Positions 32,472 through 41,653 of a stretch of 64,000 bases of DNA are shown piece by piece. The position numbers and the translations under genes were made by a program. The notes under the pieces were generated by a model. The model was not told the origin of the DNA. It did not search any database and worked only from the letters and a program-made list of their open reading frames with translations. Source of the DNA: Streptomyces aquilus (GTDB lineage Bacteria; Actinomycetota; Actinomycetes; Streptomycetales; Streptomycetaceae); NCBI RefSeq assembly GCF_003955715.1, contig NZ_CP034463.1, positions 5,890,001-5,954,000 on the forward strand, read 5' to 3'. Position 1 is the first letter of the stretch. Each line of letters opens with the position of its first letter.

Positions 32472-33332
32472 GTGAGCGCGGGAGAGCCGGGATCGGTGGT
32501 GCGGCGCATGCTGCTCGGATCACAACTCAGGCGACTGCGTGAGGCGCGGGGGATCACGCGCGAGGCCGCGGGCTACTCCATCCGCGCCTCCGAGTCGAAG
32601 ATCAGCCGGATGGAGTTGGGCCGGGTGAGCTTCAAGACCAGGGACGTCGAGGACCTCCTGACGCTGTACGGCATCACGGACGAGGCCGAGCGCATGTCCC
32701 TGCTCTCCCTCGCCCGGGAGGCCAACGTGGCGGGCTGGTGGCACAGTTACTCCGACGTCCTGCCGAGTTGGTTCCCCACCTATGTGGGGCTGGAGGGCGC
32801 CGCGAGCCTCATCCGCGCGTACGAGGTGCAGTTCGTGCACGGTCTGTTGCAGACCGAGGCGTATGCACGTGCAGTCGTACGGCGTGGCATGAAGGGCGCG
32901 AGCGAGGCCGACGTCGAGCGGCGGGTGGCGCTGCGCCTGGAGCGGCAGAAGTACCTCGTCGCCGAGAACGCCCCCGAGTTCCACATCGTCCTCGACGAGG
33001 CCGCCCTGCGCCGCCCCTACGGCGACCGCGAGGTGATGCGGGAGCAGCTCCAGCACCTCATCGAGATCTCCGAGCACCCCAACGTCCGGCTTCAGATCAT
33101 GCCGTTCAGCTTCGGCGGGCACTCGGGCGAGAGCGGCGCGTTCACGATCCTGAGCTTCTCGGAGTCCGACCTCACCGACGTGGTCTATCTGGAGCAGCTC
33201 ACCAGCGCCCTCTACCTGGACAAGCGCGAGGACGTCGCCCAGTACGAGACCGCCCTCAAGGAGCTCCAGCAGGACAGTCCGGGTCCGGCCGAGAGCCGGG
33301 ACCTGCTGAGGGGTCTTCTCCAGCTCTCCTAG
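32472..33332 (+). CDS. XRE-family regulator with DUF5753 domain
   Basis: 286 aa. Residues ~12-65 form the HTH (LLGSQLRRLREARGITREAA, then SESKISRMELG); the rest is DUF5753 (AREANVAGWWHSYSDVLPSW, IRAYEVQFVHGLLQTEAYAR, LQIMPFSFGGHSGESGAFTI). Typical of the WhiJ/AbaA-type systems with DUF397 and ATPase partners. GTG at 32472 is 9 nt after GGAGG; an upstream TTG would overlap that site. It is the best candidate to bind the shared operator words. Confidence 0.92.
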   Translation: MSAGEPGSVVRRMLLGSQLRRLREARGITREAAGYSIRASESKISRMELGRVSFKTRDVEDLLTLYGITDEAERMSLLSLAREANVAGWWHSYSDVLPSWFPTYVGLEGAASLIRAYEVQFVHGLLQTEAYARAVVRRGMKGASEADVERRVALRLERQKYLVAENAPEFHIVLDEAALRRPYGDREVMREQLQHLIEISEHPNVRLQIMPFSFGGHSGESGAFTILSFSESDLTDVVYLEQLTSALYLDKREDVAQYETALKELQQDSPGPAESRDLLRGLLQLS

Positions 33333-33444
33333 GGTTCTCCCCATAAGTTAGCTCTCCGTCCCCAACTCGCTTGCGCCGCAAGTACGATGACGTGTGATCA
33401 GACCGTGATGCAGATCGCGTGTCCGCTAGTGATTTGGGGATCAC

Positions 33445-34905
33445 ATGTCGTCGTACTTCACTGACCTGGCCCAGCAGTACATCGACGGTGAGTGGCGCCC
33501 GGGCACCGGCTCCTGGGACATCATCGACTTCAACCCGTACGACGGCGAGAAGCTGGCGTCGATCACCATAGCCACGGTCGACGAGGTCGACGACGCGTAC
33601 CGGGCGGCCGCCCGCGCCCAGAAGGAATGGGCCGCGACCAACCCGTACGCCCGCCGCGCGGTCTTCGAGAAGGCGCTGCGGCTCATCGAGGAGCGCGAGC
33701 AGGAGATCACCGAGGTGATCATCGCCGAGCTCGGCGGCACGTATCTGAAGGCCGGCTTCGAGCTGCACCTCGCCAAGGAGTTCCTGCGCGAGGCGATCCA
33801 CCTGGCGCTGCGCCCCGAGGGCCGGATCATCCCCTCGCCGGTCGACGGCAAGGAGAACCGCGTCTACCGCGTCCCGGTCGGCGTCGTCGGCGTGATCAGC
33901 CCCTTCAACTTCCCGTTCCTGCTGTCGATCAAGTCGGTCGCCCCGGCGCTCGCCCTCGGCAACGGCGTGGTCCTCAAGCCGCACCAGAACACCCCGATCA
34001 CCGGCGGCTCCCTGATCGCGAAGATCTTCGAGGACGCGGGTCTGCCCAAGGGCCTGCTGAACGTCGTCATCACCGACATCGCGGAGATCGGCGACGCCTT
34101 CCTGGAGCACCCGGTCCCGAAGGTCATCTCCTTCACCGGCTCCGACAAGGTCGGCCGCCATGTGGCGACCGTCTGCGCCTCGCACTTCAAGCGCTCGGTC
34201 CTCGAACTCGGCGGCAACAGCGCCATCGTGGTCCTCGACGACGCCGACATCGACTACGCGGTCGACGCCGCGGTCTTCAGCCGGTACGTCCACCAGGGGC
34301 AGGTCTGCATGGCCGCCAACCGCGTCCTGGTCGACCGCTCGATCGCCGACGAGTTCACCGAGAAGTTCGTCGCCAAGGTGAAGTCCCTCAAGGTCGGCGA
34401 CCCGCGCGACCCGCAGACCGTCATCGGCCCGGTCATCAACTCCTCGCAGGCGGACGCCGTCTCGGGCGTCGTCGAGCAGGCGCTCGCCGAGGGCGCGACG
34501 GCCCTGGTGCGCGGCGGGACCAACGAGAACCTGGTGTCGCCGTCGGTCCTGACCGGCGTACCCGCCGACTCCGCCCTGCTCCGGCAGGAGGTCTTCGGCC
34601 CGGTCGCCTTCCTCATCCCGGTCGACGGCGAGGAAGAGGCGGTCCGGATCGTCAACGACACCCCGTACGGCCTCAGCGGTGCCGTCCACACCGGCGACAT
34701 CGAGCGCGGCGTGAACTTCGCCAAGCAGATCGACACCGGCATGTTCCACGTCAACGACGGCACCGTCCACGACGAGCCGATCGTGCCCTTCGGCGGCGAG
34801 AAGAGCTCGGGCATCGGCCGCCTGAACGGCGACACGATGCTGGACTCCTTCACCGCCCTGAAGTGGATCTCCGTGCAGCACGGCCGGAGCGGCTTCCCCT
34901 TCTAG
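33445..34905 (+). CDS. NAD(P)-dependent aldehyde dehydrogenase
   Basis: 486 aa. Oxidises an aldehyde to the acid. Markers: VISPFNFPFLLSIKSVAPAL with KPHQNTP in the cofactor site, FTGSDKVGRHVA, the general-base Glu in LELGGNSAIVVL, and the nucleophile Cys near residue 288 in HQGQVCMAANR. GGEKSSGIGRLNG closes the active site. It resembles vanillin/benzaldehyde-type dehydrogenases, but the substrate is not certain. An inverted repeat GTGAT/ATCAC (33429-33444) abuts the ATG at 33445 and could be an operator. Confidence 0.92.
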   Translation: MSSYFTDLAQQYIDGEWRPGTGSWDIIDFNPYDGEKLASITIATVDEVDDAYRAAARAQKEWAATNPYARRAVFEKALRLIEEREQEITEVIIAELGGTYLKAGFELHLAKEFLREAIHLALRPEGRIIPSPVDGKENRVYRVPVGVVGVISPFNFPFLLSIKSVAPALALGNGVVLKPHQNTPITGGSLIAKIFEDAGLPKGLLNVVITDIAEIGDAFLEHPVPKVISFTGSDKVGRHVATVCASHFKRSVLELGGNSAIVVLDDADIDYAVDAAVFSRYVHQGQVCMAANRVLVDRSIADEFTEKFVAKVKSLKVGDPRDPQTVIGPVINSSQADAVSGVVEQALAEGATALVRGGTNENLVSPSVLTGVPADSALLRQEVFGPVAFLIPVDGEEEAVRIVNDTPYGLSGAVHTGDIERGVNFAKQIDTGMFHVNDGTVHDEPIVPFGGEKSSGIGRLNGDTMLDSFTALKWISVQHGRSGFPF

Positions 34906-34943
34906 GCGTTTCCTGAGCTTCCAGGCGTTTCCTGAGCGCGCCG

Positions 34944-34978
34944 GGGCCCTTGCGGACAGAAGCTGACCGCAAGGGCCC
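34944..34978 (+). terminator. Hairpin terminator after the aldehyde dehydrogenase
   Basis: Perfect 12-bp stem (34944-34955 / 34967-34978) with an 11-nt loop. Just before it a 15-bp direct repeat, AGGCGTTTCCTGAGC, occurs at 34904-34918 and 34923-34937; the first copy overlaps the stop codon. Confidence 0.8.
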
Positions 34979-35024
34979 GTAGCTTCGTCGGTGTCGGCAA
35001 GGCACTCGATGAAAGGCGGCCGCC

Positions 35025-35567
35025 ATGGTCACCCACGTTCCCGCGGAAGCACCCGGCGACGAGCGCGGAGCGCTGCTCGGCTATCTGGCCGCGGAGCGCG
35101 GCGCCATCCGGCGGGCGCTGCTGGGGCTCACGGACGAGCAGGCGTCCTCCCGCCCCAGCGCGAGCGACCTGTCCCTCGCCGGGCTGCTGAAGCACGTGGC
35201 CGAGGTCGAGCAGGGCTGGGTGGCCCGCGCCCAGGGTGAGCCGCCGGCGGTGCGGCGGACCGAGGAGAACTGGCACGAGTGCTTCGCCCTCGTGGACGGC
35301 GAGACGGTCGAGTCCCAGCTGGCCTACTGGGAGAAGGTCGCCGCCGAGACGGAGGCGTACGCCCGCTCGGTCCCGAGCCTCGACGACACCTTCGCGCTGC
35401 CGAACGACCCCTGGTTCCCGCCGGACAGCCGGGTCTCCGTCCGCTGGATGCTGCTCAACCTGATCCGCGAGATGGCCCGGCACGCCGGCCACGCCGACAT
35501 CATCCGCGAGTCCCTGGACGGCGCCACCGCCTTCGAGCTGGTGGCGAAAGAGCAGGGCACGAGCTAA
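35025..35567 (+). CDS. DinB/DUF664-family protein
   Basis: 180 aa four-helix bundle: LLKHVAEVEQGWVARAQG and LIREMARHAGHADIIRESLD carry the three metal-binding His typical of DinB-like proteins. Members include thiol-dependent metal enzymes such as mycothiol-linked isomerases and transferases; the substrate here is unknown. ATG at 35025 after AAAGG. It stands alone before the PadR gene. Confidence 0.9.
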   Translation: MVTHVPAEAPGDERGALLGYLAAERGAIRRALLGLTDEQASSRPSASDLSLAGLLKHVAEVEQGWVARAQGEPPAVRRTEENWHECFALVDGETVESQLAYWEKVAAETEAYARSVPSLDDTFALPNDPWFPPDSRVSVRWMLLNLIREMARHAGHADIIRESLDGATAFELVAKEQGTS

Positions 35568-35619
35568 GCGGGTCGGGGGAGGCCGCTGGAGCTGACGTCA
35601 AGCGTCCTACGCTGGCCCC

Positions 35620-36261
35620 ATGTCAGCGATCCGTCTCCTCGTGCTCGGCGCGGTCCGCCAGCACGGGCGGGCCCACGGCTACCAGGTGCGCAACGACCTG
35701 GAGTACTGGGGCGCGCACGAGTGGTCCAACGCCAAGCCCGGCTCGATCTACCACGCCCTGAAGCAGATGGCGAAGCAGGGACTGCTGCACGCGCACGAGA
35801 TCGCGCCGTCCACCGCCGGTGGCCCGCCCCGTACCGAGTACGAGATCACGGAGGCGGGCACCGAGGAGTTCCTGCGGCTGCTGCGCGAGGCGCTGACCTC
35901 GTACGACCAGAAGATGGACGTGAAGTCGGCGGCCATCGGCTTCATGGTCGACCTTCCGCGCGCCGAGGCGGTGTCCCTGCTCAAGGAGCGCATCCGGCGC
36001 ATCGAGCAGTGGCGCGGCTCCGTGACCGAGCACTACGTCCCCGAGGAGGGCCCCGAGCAGCTCGGTCACATCGGCGAGATCATGAACCTCTGGATCCACA
36101 CGGCCGACGCCGAACTCGCCTGGATCCAGGGCCTGATCGGGCGCGTCGAGGACGGGGCGTACACCTTCGCGGGGGAGGGCGAGCCGTTCGTCGGGGTCCT
36201 CGCCGAGGGCGAGGAGAACCCGTACGCGACGGGCCAGCGGCATCCGGAGGACGCGAGCTGA
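35620..36261 (+). CDS. PadR-family repressor
   Basis: 213 aa. Winged helix LLVLGAVRQHGRAHGYQVRN, KPGSIYHALKQMAKQGLLHA, RTEYEITEAGTEEFLRLLRE, then a C-terminal dimer domain of ~100 residues. ATG at 35620. It precedes an ABC exporter whose promoter contains two matching palindromes, so it probably represses that exporter. The ligand would be the exported drug or a related compound. Confidence 0.92.
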   Translation: MSAIRLLVLGAVRQHGRAHGYQVRNDLEYWGAHEWSNAKPGSIYHALKQMAKQGLLHAHEIAPSTAGGPPRTEYEITEAGTEEFLRLLREALTSYDQKMDVKSAAIGFMVDLPRAEAVSLLKERIRRIEQWRGSVTEHYVPEEGPEQLGHIGEIMNLWIHTADAELAWIQGLIGRVEDGAYTFAGEGEPFVGVLAEGEENPYATGQRHPEDAS

Positions 36262-36275
36262 TGCGGGATGCAGGC

Positions 36276-36337
36276 TAATCAAGTTTGACCAATGGGCTCC
36301 GCCGGGTTACTTTCGATCGGGTAGTCAAGTTTGACTA
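36276..36337 (+). promoter_or_regulatory. Promoter and twin palindromes of the ABC exporter
   Basis: TAGTCAAGTTTGACTA (36322-36337) has 7-bp perfect arms with a 2-bp centre; TAATCAAGTTTGACCA (36276-36291) is a near copy 46 bp upstream. TTGACC (36285-36290), 17 bp, TACTTT (36308-36313) is a strong promoter; one operator covers its -35 and the other lies just past the start. PadR (35620) is the candidate repressor. Confidence 0.85.
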
Positions 36338-36350
36338 ACGAGGGAGCGGC

Positions 36351-37289
36351 ATGACCGACGAGGCGATCACCGTCGACGGAGCACGCAAGAAGTACGGCGC
36401 GAAACAGGCCCTGGACGGGCTCGACCTCACGGTCGCCCGCGGCACGGTGCACGGAGTGCTCGGCCCGAACGGCGCCGGCAAGACCACCCTGGTCCGCATC
36501 CTCTCCACCCTGCTGCGCCCGGACGCCGGCCGCATCGAGGTGGCCGGGCACGACGTCGTACGCCAGGCCTACGCCGTCCGCCTGCGCATCGGCCTGCTCG
36601 GCCAGCACGCGGCGCTCGACGAGGAGCTCGGCGGCCGGCAGAACCTGGAGATGTTCGGCCGCCTCCACCACCTCGGCGCCCGCCGCGCACGCGCGCGTGC
36701 CGACGAACTCCTGGAGCGGTTCGCCCTGACCGACACCGGCCGCAAGGCCGTACGGCACTACAGCGGAGGCATGCGCCGCCGCCTGGACCTCGCGGCCTCC
36801 CTGATCACCGAACCGGAGGTGCTCTTCCTGGACGAGCCCACCACCGGCCTCGACCCCCGCGGCCGCGCCGAGGTGTGGGCGTCGGTCCGCTCCCTGGTCG
36901 GCGGCGGTACGACGGTCCTGCTCACCACGCAGTACCTGGAGGAGGCCGACCAGCTCGCCGACCGCGTCTCCGTTGTGGACGCCGGCCGGGTCGTCGCGGA
37001 CGGCACACCGGAGGAGCTGAAGAAGGCGACCGGCGGCGACCGCATCGACGTCGTGCTGCGCGACGCGGGGCAACTGGGGGCGGCGGTCGCGCTGCTGCCC
37101 GTCGACCCGGCCGGGGTCTCCGTCGACCCCGACCGCCGGTTGCTCAGCGCCCCGGTCACCGACCGGATGGCGGCGCTCGCCGGGGTCGTACGGGCGCTTC
37201 AGGACGCGGGTGTCGAGGCGGAGGACGTGGTGCTGCGCCGGCCGACGCTGGACGAGGCGTTCCTGCACCTCACGGAGGGAGCCGCGTGA
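36351..37289 (+). CDS. ABC exporter ATPase (DrrA type)
   Basis: 312 aa. Walker [17 protein letters not shown], signature [16 protein letters not shown], Walker [21 protein letters not shown] and the switch region [20 protein letters not shown]. The C-terminal ~90 residues follow DrrA drug exporters. It powers a membrane partner encoded by the overlapping gene. Expressed from the PadR-controlled promoter. Confidence 0.94.
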   Translation: MTDEAITVDGARKKYGAKQALDGLDLTVARGTVHGVLGPNGAGKTTLVRILSTLLRPDAGRIEVAGHDVVRQAYAVRLRIGLLGQHAALDEELGGRQNLEMFGRLHHLGARRARARADELLERFALTDTGRKAVRHYSGGMRRRLDLAASLITEPEVLFLDEPTTGLDPRGRAEVWASVRSLVGGGTTVLLTTQYLEEADQLADRVSVVDAGRVVADGTPEELKKATGGDRIDVVLRDAGQLGAAVALLPVDPAGVSVDPDRRLLSAPVTDRMAALAGVVRALQDAGVEAEDVVLRRPTLDEAFLHLTEGAA

Positions 37290-38041
37290 CCACGTACGCG
37301 CTGACCGACTCCTGGACCATGACCCGGCGCGAACTCGCCCACTGGGCACGGCAGCCGGTACGGGTCGTCGTCGGCCTGGTCTTCCCGGTGATGCTGCTGC
37401 TGATGTTCGGCTACCTCATCGGCGGCGGGCGGGGTGTCGAGGGGGAGTACGTCGACTATCTGGTCCCCGGGATGCTCGCGCTCACCATGGCCTTCGGCCT
37501 GGAGGGCACGATGATCGCCGTCACCCAGGATCTCGACAAGGGCGTCATCGACCGCTTCCGCTCGCTGCCCATGGCCAACGGGGCGGTACTGGTGGGGCGT
37601 TCGGTGGCGGACATGCTCCAGTCGACGGTGGGGCTCGGGGTCCTCGTCGGTGTCGGGTTCGCGCTCGGCTGGCGGCCGGGCGGCGGCCCGGGGGCGTTCG
37701 TGGGCGCCCTCGGACTGCTGCTGCTCCTCCGCTTCGCCATGCTGTGGATCGGCATCTTCCTGGCGCTGGTGGCCGGGAAGCCCGAGATGGTGCAGGCCGT
37801 GCAGATCCTGGTCTGGCCGGTCGGCTTCCTGTCCAACGCGCTCGCCACGCCCGCCTCCATGCCGGACTGGCTCGGCACGGTGGTCCAGTGGAACCCGATG
37901 TCCCGCACGGCGACAGCCGTACGGGACCTGTTCGGCGGCCTCGGCACGGACCACGTGTGGGCGGCCGTGGCCTGGCCGCTGGCGCTGCTGGCGGTCTTCT
38001 TCCCGCTGGCGGTACGGCGGTTCGCGGGGCTCGGCAGGTAG
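37286..38041 (+). CDS. ABC exporter membrane subunit (DrrB type)
   Basis: 251 aa, about six membrane helices with [40 protein letters not shown] and [23 protein letters not shown]-2 permease of drug exporters. GTG at 37286 overlaps the ATPase stop (GTGA), so the two are made in step. Confidence 0.93.
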   Translation: MTTYALTDSWTMTRRELAHWARQPVRVVVGLVFPVMLLLMFGYLIGGGRGVEGEYVDYLVPGMLALTMAFGLEGTMIAVTQDLDKGVIDRFRSLPMANGAVLVGRSVADMLQSTVGLGVLVGVGFALGWRPGGGPGAFVGALGLLLLLRFAMLWIGIFLALVAGKPEMVQAVQILVWPVGFLSNALATPASMPDWLGTVVQWNPMSRTATAVRDLFGGLGTDHVWAAVAWPLALLAVFFPLAVRRFAGLGR

Positions 38042-38047
38042 CCGTCC

Positions 38048-39448
38048 TCAGTGGTGGAAGCCCGTCGCCGCGCCCTTGTCCTGGGTCAACGGGTGCGACT
38101 GGCGGCGCAGTTCGGGCAGCAGCCGCCGCAGGTCGTCCACGAACAGCTCGGCCAGGTCGGCGGAGAAGCCGTTGCGGCAGACGACACGCAGGACGCTCAG
38201 GTCCTCGCGGTGGGGCGGGAAGGTGTACGCCGGCACCAGCCAGCCGCTCTCGCGCAGCCGCCGGGACACGTCGAAGACGTCGTACGCCGTCACGTCGTGC
38301 CCGGTGGTGAAGGCGAACACCGGCAGCTGGTCGCCCCGGGTGAGGAGGCGGAAGTCGCCGAGGGCCTCGATGCGTTCGGCGAGGCGCCCGGCGACGTCCC
38401 GGGTGGTCTGCTGCACGGCCCGGTAGCCCTCGCGGCCCAGCCGCAGGAACGTGTAGTACTGCGCGACGACCTGCGCGCCGGGCCGGGAGAAGTTGAGCGC
38501 GAAGGTCGGCATGTCGCCGCCCAGGTAGTTGACGCGGAAGACCAGCTCCTCGGGCAGGGCGTCCTGGTCGCGCCACAGCGCCCAGCCGACGCCCGGGTAG
38601 ACGAGGCCGTACTTGTGCCCCGAGGTGTTGATGGAGGCGACGCGCGGCAGCCGGAAGTCCCAGGCCAGGTCCGGGTCGAGGAAGGGCGCGACCATGCCGC
38701 CGGACGCCCCGTCGACGTGCACCGGGATGTCGAGGCCGGTGCGCTCCTGCAACGCGTCCAGGGCGGCGCACAGGTCGGCGACGGGCTCGTAGGAGCCGTC
38801 GAAGGTGGAGCCGAGGATCGCGACGACCCCGATGGTGTTCTCGTCGCACATTGCGGCGGCGGCCTGCGGATCGAGATGGAAGCGGTCGCCCTCCATCGGG
38901 ATCAGCCGGGGTTCCACCTCCCAGAAGTTGCAGAACTTGTCCCAGCAGACCTGGACGTTGATGCCCATGACCAGATTGGGGCGGGCGCCCGGCTTCGGGT
39001 TCCGCTTGCTCCAGCGCCGCTTCAGCGCCATACCGGCGAGCATGCACGCCTCGCTCGATCCGGTCGTCGAACAGCCCACGGCGGCGGCCGGATCGGGTGC
39101 GTTCCACAGGTCGGCGAGCATCGCCACGCAGCGCCGCTCCAGCTCGGCGGTGCGCGGGTACTCGTCCTTGTCGATCATGTTCTTGTCCCGGCACTCCGCC
39201 ATCAGGACGCCGGCCTGCGGCTCCATCCAGGTGGTGACGAAGGTGGCCAGGTTGAGGCGCGAATTGCCGTCCAGCATCAGCTCGTCGTGCACCAGCTGGT
39301 ACGCCGTCATCGGCGGCAGCGGGGTGTCCGGCAGCCGGTGCTTGGGCGGCGCCTCGGTCATGCCGCCGACCGGATTGGCCTCCCCGTAGAAGGGGTTGAC
39401 GGACATCGGGCGCTCGTCGCGCTTCTCGGGACCTTGGTGGAGCGGCAT
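38048..39448 (-). CDS. gadB: Glutamate decarboxylase
   Basis: 466 aa, PLP enzyme converting glutamate and a proton to GABA and CO2. PLP-binding motif INTSGHKYGLVYPGVGWALW with Lys near residue 277; HVDGASGGMVAPFL carries the Asp that pairs with the pyridine; VGCSTTGSSEACMLAGMALK binds phosphate. A C-terminal HH end (GFHH) resembles the acid-gating tail of bacterial GadB. It lies 22 bp after a ClC gene, so the pair can export protons and correct charge. Confidence 0.95.
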   Translation of the reverse strand: MPLHQGPEKRDERPMSVNPFYGEANPVGGMTEAPPKHRLPDTPLPPMTAYQLVHDELMLDGNSRLNLATFVTTWMEPQAGVLMAECRDKNMIDKDEYPRTAELERRCVAMLADLWNAPDPAAAVGCSTTGSSEACMLAGMALKRRWSKRNPKPGARPNLVMGINVQVCWDKFCNFWEVEPRLIPMEGDRFHLDPQAAAAMCDENTIGVVAILGSTFDGSYEPVADLCAALDALQERTGLDIPVHVDGASGGMVAPFLDPDLAWDFRLPRVASINTSGHKYGLVYPGVGWALWRDQDALPEELVFRVNYLGGDMPTFALNFSRPGAQVVAQYYTFLRLGREGYRAVQQTTRDVAGRLAERIEALGDFRLLTRGDQLPVFAFTTGHDVTAYDVFDVSRRLRESGWLVPAYTFPPHREDLSVLRVVCRNGFSADLAELFVDDLRRLLPELRRQSHPLTQDKGAATGFHH

Positions 39449-39470
39449 CGATGGACTCCTCGAAGTGGGT

Positions 39471-40754
39471 TCAGCGGACCGGGGTTCCGTCGTCGCGCAA
39501 CTGCATCTGGGGCCGCCCGGTCACCAGCAGCCAGGCCGGCAGCGAGGCGAAGCAGAGCAAGGCGATGATCGCCGGCGAGGACACCAGGACGGCGGCGGTG
39601 AACAGGCTCACCCAGCCCTGCCGGGTGATGGCGAGGAGCATGCCCAGCACACCCGCGGCGACACCGACGGAGGGGTGGACGCCCGACACCAGGGCGTGGG
39701 CGCACAGGCCGAAGGCGGCGCCGACGAACACCGCCGGGAAGATCCGCCCGCCGCGGAAGCCGCAGGACGCGGCGACGAGCAGCGCGGCCAGTTTCACCGC
39801 GGTCATCGTGGCGAACTCCCCGGCCGACCAGCCGTCCGGGTCGGCGGCGATCTCCCCGACCTCCTCCAGCCCCTTGAAGAGCGTGAGATGGCCGCCCACG
39901 GCCGCGAGCAGGCCCAGGACGAGGCCGCCGACGGGCAGCATCAGCATCGGGTGCCGCAGCCGGGAGAACGCGCCGTGGACGTACGGGAAGGCGCGCACGG
40001 CACACATGCCGAACACGGCCGCCGCGGACGCGATCACCAGCGCCGCCAGCAGATCGCCCCAGCCGGGCCGCCCGAACGCGGGTAGATGGAGATCGAAGGA
40101 CGGATGGGCCACCAGGGTGGTCGTCAGGGCGCCCGCGGCGGCGGCCATCAGGGGCGCGAAGACGTTGTCCCACAGCGCGCCCGTGACCTGCCGTCCGGCC
40201 AGTGCCTCGGAGATGACCAGGGCCGCCGCCACCGGCGTACCGAACAGCGCGCCGATCGTCGCCGCCTCCGCCAGCACCGGCCACAGCCCGCCCGGCGCCC
40301 GGGGCAGGAACCGCCGGCCGAGCCAGAAGACGATCGCGACGTTCACGGCGATGATCGGGTTCTCGGGGCCGAGGCTCGGCCCGCCGGCCAGCATCAGCGC
40401 GGTCGCGAGGACCAGCCCCGGCAGCACGACGGGCGGCAGCACGGGGGCGTCCAGGCCCATGGTGGCCGGGTCGGGCCCGGCATGCCCCGGCACCTTCCAC
40501 ACCACCAGGCCGACGGCCACGCCGGTCGCGGTGAGCATGACGAGCATCCAGAGCACCGAGTACCGGCCCACGCCCAGCGCGTCGGGCAGGTTCTGCCACA
40601 GCACGTCCTGCAACGCCTCGGCCGCCGCGCTCACCCCGAGGAGGATCAGGCTCGCGCCGACGCCCACCACGAGAGCGGGGAGGATCAGGGGCAGCAGCGC
40701 ACGGGCCGGGGTCGCCGGAGCTGCGGGTGCCTGCTGCGCGGTGTCCTGGGCCAC
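39471..40754 (-). CDS. ClC-family chloride channel/antiporter
   Basis: 427 aa with ~10-11 membrane helices. GGPSLGPENPIIAVNVAIVF contains the gating Glu of the GxExP motif. AASCGFRGGRIFPAVFVGAA matches the GxFxP chloride motif region. GTG at 40754. Start of a two-gene operon with glutamate decarboxylase. In E. coli, ClC provides the electrical shunt that lets amino-acid decarboxylase acid resistance run, which fits this pairing. Confidence 0.88.
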   Translation of the reverse strand: MAQDTAQQAPAAPATPARALLPLILPALVVGVGASLILLGVSAAAEALQDVLWQNLPDALGVGRYSVLWMLVMLTATGVAVGLVVWKVPGHAGPDPATMGLDAPVLPPVVLPGLVLATALMLAGGPSLGPENPIIAVNVAIVFWLGRRFLPRAPGGLWPVLAEAATIGALFGTPVAAALVISEALAGRQVTGALWDNVFAPLMAAAAGALTTTLVAHPSFDLHLPAFGRPGWGDLLAALVIASAAAVFGMCAVRAFPYVHGAFSRLRHPMLMLPVGGLVLGLLAAVGGHLTLFKGLEEVGEIAADPDGWSAGEFATMTAVKLAALLVAASCGFRGGRIFPAVFVGAAFGLCAHALVSGVHPSVGVAAGVLGMLLAITRQGWVSLFTAAVLVSSPAIIALLCFASLPAWLLVTGRPQMQLRDDGTPVR

Positions 40755-40808
40755 GGGCTCACGATAAACGGGCAAAACGGGCACCACATCCGGAGTCGAC
40801 CCCGGGGC

Positions 40809-40845
40809 TTGCACCTCACGTGGCGTGAGGACGCACCGTGGACGC
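40809..40845 (+). promoter_or_regulatory. tipA-type promoter
   Basis: TTGCAC (40809-40814) then CCTCACG-TGG-CGTGAGG (40814-40830) and GCACCGTGGACG closely matches the thiostrepton-inducible PtipA as I remember it. TipA, a MerR-type activator, binds the inverted repeat inside an over-long spacer. It faces the tipA gene at 40874. Confidence 0.88.
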
Positions 40846-40873
40846 CGTACCGAGAAGGGAAGGAGCGGACGAA

Positions 40874-41635
40874 GTGAGCTACTCCGTGGGACAGGTCGCC
40901 GGTTTCGCCGGAGTGACGGTGCGCACGCTGCACCACTACGACGACATCGGCCTGCTCGCACCCAGCGAGCGCAGCCGTGCGGGCCACCGGCGCTACAGCG
41001 ACGCCGACCTCGACCGGTTGCAGCAGATCCTGTTCTACCGGGAGCTCGGCTTCCCGCTCGACGAGGTCGCCGCCCTCCTCGACGATCCGGCCACGGACCC
41101 GCGCGTCCACCTGCGCCGCCAGCACGAGCTGCTGACCGCCCGGATCGAGAAGCTGCGGAAGATGGCGGCGGCCGTGGAGCAGGCCATGGAGGCACGCAAG
41201 ATGGGCATCAACCTCACGCCGGAGGAACGTTTCGAGGTCTTCGGCGACAAGGATCCGGAGCAGTACGCCGAGGAGGCGGAACAGCGCTGGGGCGGCACCG
41301 AGGCGTACGCCGAGTCCCAGCGCCGCGCCGCGACGTACACCAAGGAGGACTGGAAGCGCATCCAGGCCGAGGTCGACGACTGGGGCCGGCGCTACGCCGC
41401 CCTGGTGACGGCCGGCGAGCAGCCGTCCGCCGAGGCGGCCATGGACCTCGCCGAGGAACACCGGCAGCACATCAGCCGGTACTACTTCGAGGTCCCCTAC
41501 GAGATGCACCTGTGCTTCGGCGACATGTACGTATCCGACGAGCGCTTCAAGGCGTTCTACGACGCGATGGGCGACGGCCTGGCCGAGCACCTGAGGGACG
41601 CGATCAGGGCGAACGCCGCCCGGCACACCTCGTAG
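40874..41635 (+). CDS. tipA: TipA thiopeptide-responsive regulator
   Basis: 253 aa, the length of TipAL. MerR HTH YSVGQVAGFAGVTVRTLHHY, dimer helix to ~105, then the thiopeptide-binding domain. Cys214 (in EMHLCFGDMYVSDERF) is the residue that reacts covalently with thiostrepton in TipA. GTG at 40874; an internal ATG at 41201 after GGAGG would give the 144-aa drug-binding form TipAS, as in S. lividans. It should activate its own promoter at 40809. Confidence 0.96.
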   Translation: MSYSVGQVAGFAGVTVRTLHHYDDIGLLAPSERSRAGHRRYSDADLDRLQQILFYRELGFPLDEVAALLDDPATDPRVHLRRQHELLTARIEKLRKMAAAVEQAMEARKMGINLTPEERFEVFGDKDPEQYAEEAEQRWGGTEAYAESQRRAATYTKEDWKRIQAEVDDWGRRYAALVTAGEQPSAEAAMDLAEEHRQHISRYYFEVPYEMHLCFGDMYVSDERFKAFYDAMGDGLAEHLRDAIRANAARHTS

Positions 41636-41653
41636 TCCGTCCTGGCCCGGGGC

